From Acetobacterium woodii (lineage in GTDB: Bacteria; Bacillota; Clostridia; Eubacteriales; Eubacteriaceae), in the NCBI GenBank assembly GCA_016213825.1, contig JACQZP010000011.1, positions 124,001 to 188,000 of the forward strand: 64,000 nt of DNA. Direction: 5' to 3'. Of this stretch, positions 59,310-64,000 are shown piece after piece. Both the position numbers and the translations under genes were made by a program. The first letter of the stretch is position 1. Each line of letters starts with the position of its first letter. The notes beneath the pieces are model-generated. The model was not told where the DNA came from. It ran no database searches and was given only the letters and a program-made list of their open reading frames with translations.

Positions 59310-62300
59310 ATGAAAAACAATTATAAAATGGGAATAGACATCGGCTCGACTACTATTAAAGTAGTGGTGATCGATGAAAAAAATGAAATTATTTATGAAG
59401 AATACCGGCGACATTTATCCAATATCAAGGTCACAATCGTCAATCTTTTAAAGGAAACCTATGCAAAGCTGGGAGATCTGCAGTCCCGGGTATGCGTAAC
59501 CGGATCGGGCGGGCTGATGATATCCCAATGGCTGGGAATTCCTTTTGTTCAGGAAGTGGTGGCTAGCACCCTGGCAGTGGATCGGGTCATTCCCAAAACC
59601 GAGGTGGCGATTGAGCTGGGCGGTGAAGACGCAAAAATCACCTTTTTTAAAGGCACCATTGAACAGCGGATGAATGGCACCTGCGCCGGCGGTACTGGCG
59701 CCTTTGTGGATCAGATGGCGACCCTGTTAAAGACGGATGCTCAAGGGCTTAATGAACTATCCAAAACCCATACCATGATTTATCCGATTGCTTCACGGTG
59801 TGGGGTTTTTTCAAAAACAGATATCCAACCATTGATTAATGAAGGGGCTGAAAAAGCCGATATTGCTGCCTCAATTTTTCAGGCGGTGGTTAACCAAACC
59901 ATTAGTGGTTTGGCCTGTGGGCATCCGATCCGCGGGAATGTGGCGTTTTTAGGTGGTCCGCTTTATTTTTTATCCGAACTGAGACAGCGTTTTATTGAAA
60001 CATTAAAGCTAACTGACGAGCAAATTATTTTTCCGGAAAAATCCAATCTCTTTGTCGCCATCGGCGCGGCCTATTCGGCTGAAAAAGAGGAACGGATGAA
60101 TTTAGCAGATCTGGTTAAAGCGGTGGAAAATCTGGATTCAGTTTCAGAAAATGAAGTGGGCCGTTTGGAGCCACTTTTTAAAAGTCGACAGGAACTGGAA
60201 CAGTTCAGAGAACGGCACGAAAAAAATCAGGTAAAGAAAAAACCATTAAAAGATCATTCCGGCTGCTGTTTTTTAGGCATTGATGTGGGTTCAACCACTA
60301 CCAAAGCAGTGCTTATTGATGGCGACGGTGCTTTGCTGTATAGCTACTATGGTGGCAACGAGGGCAGCCCCCTGGCGCAATCGATAAAAATTATCAAAGA
60401 AATCTACGGATCGCTACCGGCGGATGTCTACATCGGCAAGTCAACCGTCACCGGTTATGGGGAAAGTCTGATCAAAAAAGCATTAAAAGTGGATATTGGC
60501 GAAATTGAAACCATTGCCCATTACAAGGGCGCAAAATATTTCTGTCCCGAGGTCGATTTCATTCTCGATATCGGTGGTCAGGATATGAAGTGTATGAAGA
60601 TTAAAAACGGCACCATTGACAGCATTATTCTCAATGAGGCCTGCTCGTCTGGTTGCGGTTCGTTTTTGGAGACCTTTGCCAAGTCTCTGGATCTTGACAT
60701 GAACGCCTTTGTTGAAGAGGCTTTGATGGCCGAAAATCCGGTGGATCTGGGAACCCGCTGCACCGTTTTTATGAATTCCAAGGTCAAACAGTCTCAAAAA
60801 GAAGGGGCCGAAGTGGGGGATATTTCTGCCGGTTTGTCCTATTCGGTCATTAAAAATGCTTTGCAGAAGGTTATTAAAATCCATAATCCCAAAGAATTAG
60901 GTGAGCATATCATTGTGCAAGGAGGAACCTTTAACAATCAGGCGGTACTGAGAACCTTTGAAAAAATCACCGAAAAAGACGTTATTCGACCAGATATTGC
61001 CGGATTGATGGGCGCTTTTGGAGCGGCGCTGATCGCCCGGGAAAATTATGTTACCGGTGAGCGCAGCAATCTGTTGGATTTAGAAGCACTCGACGATTTT
61101 GAAGTGGAAGTAGGACATCGGCGTTGTGGTGGCTGCAGCAATAATTGTCTGTTGACCATTAATCGTTTTAATGACGGCAGTCGTCACATCACTGGGAACC
61201 GATGCGAAATTGGCGAAGGCAATTCCAAAAAAAATGCTGAACTTCCCAATCTTTATCAATATAAATATCAACGGATTTTTAATTATCCGTCGCTGGCACC
61301 AGAAGAAGCCCCCCGGGGAAACATTGGCATTCCCCGAGTTTTGAATCTTTATGAAAATTATCCCTTCTGGCATACTTTTTTTACACACCTGGGATACCGG
61401 GTGGTGCTATCTCCGGAGTCCAACCGGAAGATTTACGAAAAAGGGATGGAAAGCATTCCTTCAGAATCCGTCTGCTATCCGGCCAAACTGGCTCATGGCC
61501 ATATTCAGGCGCTACTGGAACAGGGGATCAGTCTGATTTTCTATCCCTGCATTCCCTATGAAGAAAAGGAATTTGATGACGTCGACAACTGGTATAATTG
61601 TCCGATTGTGATGTCCTATCCTGAGACCATCAAACACAATCAGGATGATGTTCAAAAAGAGGGGATTACCTTTTTAAATCCGTTTTTACCCTTTGACAAT
61701 GATCAGCGTCTGGAAGAACGACTGGCTGAAATTTTCGGGGTCTATGGTATTAGTCGCCTGGAAATTACTGAAGCCATGGATGCCGCCATTTTAGAAAAAG
61801 AAGCCTTCCGCCGGGATATGGAGAAAAAAGGCGAAGAAACCATTGCTTATTTAAAAGAAACCGGCCAGAAGGGGATTGTATTGGCTGGCCGGCCTTATCA
61901 CATCGATCCTGAGGTCAATCATGGTCTCGATCATATTATTACTGGCTTAGATATGGCGGTACTCACCGAGGATGCCATTGCCCATCTTTATCATCCTAAA
62001 GAAGATGAACGCTTCCGGGTGCTGGATCAGTGGAAATATCACAGTCGTTTGTATAAGGCGGCTGAGGTGGTAAATCAGCATGATTTTCTGGAATTGGTTC
62101 AGCTAACTTCCTTCGGCTGCGGCCTGGACGCGGTAACTTCAGAGCAAACCCAGGAAATCCTGGAAAGTCATGGCAATATTTATACCCTCATCAAAATTGA
62201 TGAGGTCAATAATCTGGGCGCAATTCGAATTCGAATGCGATCCCTTAAAGCGGCGATGATCGAACGGGCGAAGAATAATATTGTGGTTACTCCCATCCCC

Positions 62301-63545
62301 ATGAAACAGCGGGTTGTCTTTACCAAAGCGATGAAAAAGAAGCATACCCTGCTGGCTCCCCAAATGTCACCGATCCATTTCGATTTTATTGAAGAGGCCA
62401 TGGAGAGCCGTGGATATCACATTGTGGTGATGCCCAGTGTAGACAATGCGGCCATTGATGAGGGCTTGACCTATGTTAACAACGACGCCTGTTATCCCAC
62501 TATTATCACCACCGGGCAAATCATGGCAGCACTTAAATCGGGCGAATACGATCTCGATAATGTGTCTGTTTTGATGACTCAAACCGGGGGACCTTGTCGG
62601 GCCTCCAACTATGTTGCTTTTATCAGAAAAGCGCTGGAATCAGCCGGTATGTCGCAAATTCCGGTTATTTCACTGAGTGCTATCGGTCTTGAAAAGAATC
62701 CTGGGTTTAAACTTAGCTTACCATTGTTAACCCGGTTGCTGGTGGGTATTGTTTACGGCGACCTGCTGCAAAGAGTTGTCAGCGGCACAAGGCCCTATGA
62801 GCTGCATCCGGGATCGACTGAAGAGTTATATCAATACTGGCGAAAAAAAATCAAAGCAAATATGAAAAAGGGAAATCTCCGGGATTTCAAAGAAAATGTT
62901 CGACAGATCGTCAAAGAATTTGATGCTCTGCCGCGAACCGATAAAAAGTTGCCGAAGGTTGCCATTGTGGGTGAAATACTGGTTAAATACCATCCAACCG
63001 CCAATAACAATCTTCAGGCAGTGCTGGAAGCCGAAGGCGCCGAGGTCGTCATGCCGGATCTGATGGATTTCTTCTTATACTGCTGTTACAACCAGGTATT
63101 CAAATATGAAGAACTATCGGGTAAAAGAAGATCGATGAAATCAGCAAAACTGATTATCAAGTTTCTGGAGTTTTCGCGAAAGAATATGAAGATCGCGCTG
63201 GCAGAAAGCACTCATTTCCATGCACCGTCCACCATTGAGAAAAAAGCCAAAAAAGCTCAGGAACTCATCTCACTTGGCAATCAGGGCGGGGAAGGCTGGT
63301 TCTTAACGGCCGAAATGATGGAGCTAATCGAAGACGGCGTCGAGAACATTGTCTGCGTGCAACCCTTTGCCTGTCTGCCCAACCATGTGATGGGCAAAGG
63401 GATGATTAAACCCATTCGTCAGAAATATCCACTTTCCAACATCGCCCCCATCGATTATGATCCGGGAGCAAGTGAAGTCAATCAGCTCAATCGTATTAAG
63501 CTGATGATGGAAACCGCCAAACGTAATCTGGATCGGAAAAATTAA
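59310..63545 (+). CDS. Giant acyl-CoA dehydratase activase-like protein (two BadF/HgdC ATPase domains + DUF2229 + HgdB-like)
   Basis: 1411 residues. Two activator-type ATPase domains of the HgdC/BadF family come first. Domain 1 (about 4-270) has [25 protein letters not shown] and [15 protein letters not shown]. Domain 2 (about 325-590) has [27 protein letters not shown] and [15 protein letters not shown]; its Cys pair is the usual inter-subunit [4Fe-4S] site. A cysteine cluster follows ([22 protein letters not shown]), then a DUF2229 region ([18 protein letters not shown]) and a C-terminal dehydratase-like part. Such proteins use ATP to drive low-potential electrons into radical dehydratases; the specific partner is unknown. 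AGAGG precedes the ATG. A strong terminator follows. Confidence 0.85.
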   Translation: MKNNYKMGIDIGSTTIKVVVIDEKNEIIYEEYRRHLSNIKVTIVNLLKETYAKLGDLQSRVCVTGSGGLMISQWLGIPFVQEVVASTLAVDRVIPKTEVAIELGGEDAKITFFKGTIEQRMNGTCAGGTGAFVDQMATLLKTDAQGLNELSKTHTMIYPIASRCGVFSKTDIQPLINEGAEKADIAASIFQAVVNQTISGLACGHPIRGNVAFLGGPLYFLSELRQRFIETLKLTDEQIIFPEKSNLFVAIGAAYSAEKEERMNLADLVKAVENLDSVSENEVGRLEPLFKSRQELEQFRERHEKNQVKKKPLKDHSGCCFLGIDVGSTTTKAVLIDGDGALLYSYYGGNEGSPLAQSIKIIKEIYGSLPADVYIGKSTVTGYGESLIKKALKVDIGEIETIAHYKGAKYFCPEVDFILDIGGQDMKCMKIKNGTIDSIILNEACSSGCGSFLETFAKSLDLDMNAFVEEALMAENPVDLGTRCTVFMNSKVKQSQKEGAEVGDISAGLSYSVIKNALQKVIKIHNPKELGEHIIVQGGTFNNQAVLRTFEKITEKDVIRPDIAGLMGAFGAALIARENYVTGERSNLLDLEALDDFEVEVGHRRCGGCSNNCLLTINRFNDGSRHITGNRCEIGEGNSKKNAELPNLYQYKYQRIFNYPSLAPEEAPRGNIGIPRVLNLYENYPFWHTFFTHLGYRVVLSPESNRKIYEKGMESIPSESVCYPAKLAHGHIQALLEQGISLIFYPCIPYEEKEFDDVDNWYNCPIVMSYPETIKHNQDDVQKEGITFLNPFLPFDNDQRLEERLAEIFGVYGISRLEITEAMDAAILEKEAFRRDMEKKGEETIAYLKETGQKGIVLAGRPYHIDPEVNHGLDHIITGLDMAVLTEDAIAHLYHPKEDERFRVLDQWKYHSRLYKAAEVVNQHDFLELVQLTSFGCGLDAVTSEQTQEILESHGNIYTLIKIDEVNNLGAIRIRMRSLKAAMIERAKNNIVVTPIPMKQRVVFTKAMKKKHTLLAPQMSPIHFDFIEEAMESRGYHIVVMPSVDNAAIDEGLTYVNNDACYPTIITTGQIMAALKSGEYDLDNVSVLMTQTGGPCRASNYVAFIRKALESAGMSQIPVISLSAIGLEKNPGFKLSLPLLTRLLVGIVYGDLLQRVVSGTRPYELHPGSTEELYQYWRKKIKANMKKGNLRDFKENVRQIVKEFDALPRTDKKLPKVAIVGEILVKYHPTANNNLQAVLEAEGAEVVMPDLMDFFLYCCYNQVFKYEELSGKRRSMKSAKLIIKFLEFSRKNMKIALAESTHFHAPSTIEKKAKKAQELISLGNQGGEGWFLTAEMMELIEDGVENIVCVQPFACLPNHVMGKGMIKPIRQKYPLSNIAPIDYDPGASEVNQLNRIKLMMETAKRNLDRKN

Positions 63546-63577
63546 AAAAAGACTGGCCTGTTTCGGCCAGTCTTTTT
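63544..63577. terminator. Terminator after the activase gene
   Basis: GACTGGCC (63551-63558), loop, GGCCAGTC (63565-63572), with A-run before and T-run after. Confidence 0.95.
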
Positions 63578-63801
63578 GACTACGGATTTTTTGCAAAAAA
63601 AGAACCGCTTCAGAAGAAACAGCTCGTTTTTCTAAATGAAAAAGGGGAGTAATTCATTTAGTGATAAAGGATTATATGTGATATTTTTATTATATGGAGA
63701 AGGAACAAAGAATACAATCATTATTTTTCCTATAACGTTTTCAAAAAAATGTAATAGTTTACAATTTAATCTAAAATTTACATAATAGAATTCGTGGATG
63801 T

Positions 63802-63808
63802 GTTATAA
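63802..63808 (+). promoter_or_regulatory. Extended -10 of the response-regulator gene
   Basis: TGT-TATAAT, about 31 nt before the start codon, with no clear -35. The gap from 63578 to here is AT-rich, and I see no gene in it. Confidence 0.4.
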
Positions 63809-63838
63809 TTTTATTAAACAAAAAAACAAGGAGTCTGC

Positions 63839-64000
63839 ATGAAAAAAATATTAATTATCGAAGATGAGTTAAATATATATGAATTGATTAAATTTAACCT
63901 GGAAACCCATGGATTTGAAGTCGATGGGGTACAAGATGGTGGTATTGCCATCGAAAAAATATTAAGCATGTTACCGGATTTAATTATTCTGGATCTGATG
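63839..64000 (+). CDS. OmpR-type response regulator, 3'-truncated by window edge
   Basis: The first 54 residues of a receiver domain are visible. MKKILIIEDELNIYELIKFNLETHG has the acidic pocket (Glu8-Asp9-Glu10), and PDLIILDLM places the phosphoacceptor aspartate at residue 52. The E-D-E-x-x-I-x-E-L-I-x-F-N-L pattern is typical of PhoB/WalR-like regulators that have a C-terminal winged helix, here beyond the window. CAAGGAG precedes the ATG. A sensor kinase gene is expected downstream but not seen. Confidence 0.88.
   Translation, partial: MKKILIIEDELNIYELIKFNLETHGFEVDGVQDGGIAIEKILSMLPDLIILDLM

Noticed and set aside
63758-63782. Pho-box-like TTTACA pair before the response regulator
   Set aside because: The two hexamers are 19 bases apart, not the 11-base phasing of PhoP/PhoB boxes, in an AT-rich region where such words are common.

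Overview
The window is AT-rich and almost entirely co-oriented on the + strand. It reads as a chromosomal segment of an anaerobic, motile, Gram-positive Clostridia-class bacterium. Gene content and style resemble an Acetobacterium/Eubacteriaceae acetogen; this is inferred from family knowledge and no database was consulted. Supporting features are pyruvate:ferredoxin oxidoreductase, a K+-dependent membrane pyrophosphatase, an A-type RNase P RNA, strong GGAGG ribosome sites, TTG/GTG starts, and c-di-GMP control through a riboswitch.

Layout. 1-13.95 kb: chemotaxis and flagellar genes (cheA, cheR, fliD, fliS, a small chaperone-like gene, then flgB-flgC-fliE-fliF-fliG-fliH-fliI-fliJ). 14-23.2 kb: trxB, rpoN (sigma-54), then the central glycolytic run cggR-gap-pgk-tpiA-gpmI and secG. 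cggR has a promoter with a palindromic GTCCC/GGGAC operator. 23.4-31.2 kb: hppA, a KimA/APC-type transporter, and a ribbon-helix-helix regulator followed by clpB. 31.4-43 kb: gldA, a ferredoxin-tailed aldo/keto reductase, pgi, a c-di-GMP riboswitch driving a GGDEF/EAL phosphodiesterase, a LiaF-like envelope protein, an HD protein, an isocitrate dehydrogenase, a two-domain PPK2 and an amino-acid permease. A decayed PPK2 tail follows the permease. 43.3-52.5 kb: PFOR, a candidate small RNA, then dnaG-rpoD-trmK-nif3. 52.5-53.4 kb: rnpB bracketed by two palindromic repeat elements. 53.4-63.6 kb: the most unusual locus. It holds a sigma-54 activator with a TIM-barrel sensor, a perfect -24/-12 promoter, and a two-gene operon whose products match the two halves of the plant Tm-1 protein. 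An FGGY kinase and a 1411-residue CoA-dehydratase-activase-like protein follow. The window ends inside an OmpR-type response regulator.

How the genes work together. RpoN at 15 kb is the sigma factor needed by the activator at 53-55 kb. The activator's sensor domain is a homologue of the enzyme-like protein encoded in the operon behind the sigma-54 promoter, which suggests both bind the same ligand. Glycolytic genes are under CggR-type control. A family of nested palindromic repeats (about 110-225 bp) sits between glycolytic genes (pgk/tpiA, tpiA/gpmI) and upstream of pgi. A second family flanks rnpB.

Limits: starts were chosen by eye from ribosome-site spacing; promoters, operators and terminators are sequence matches only.
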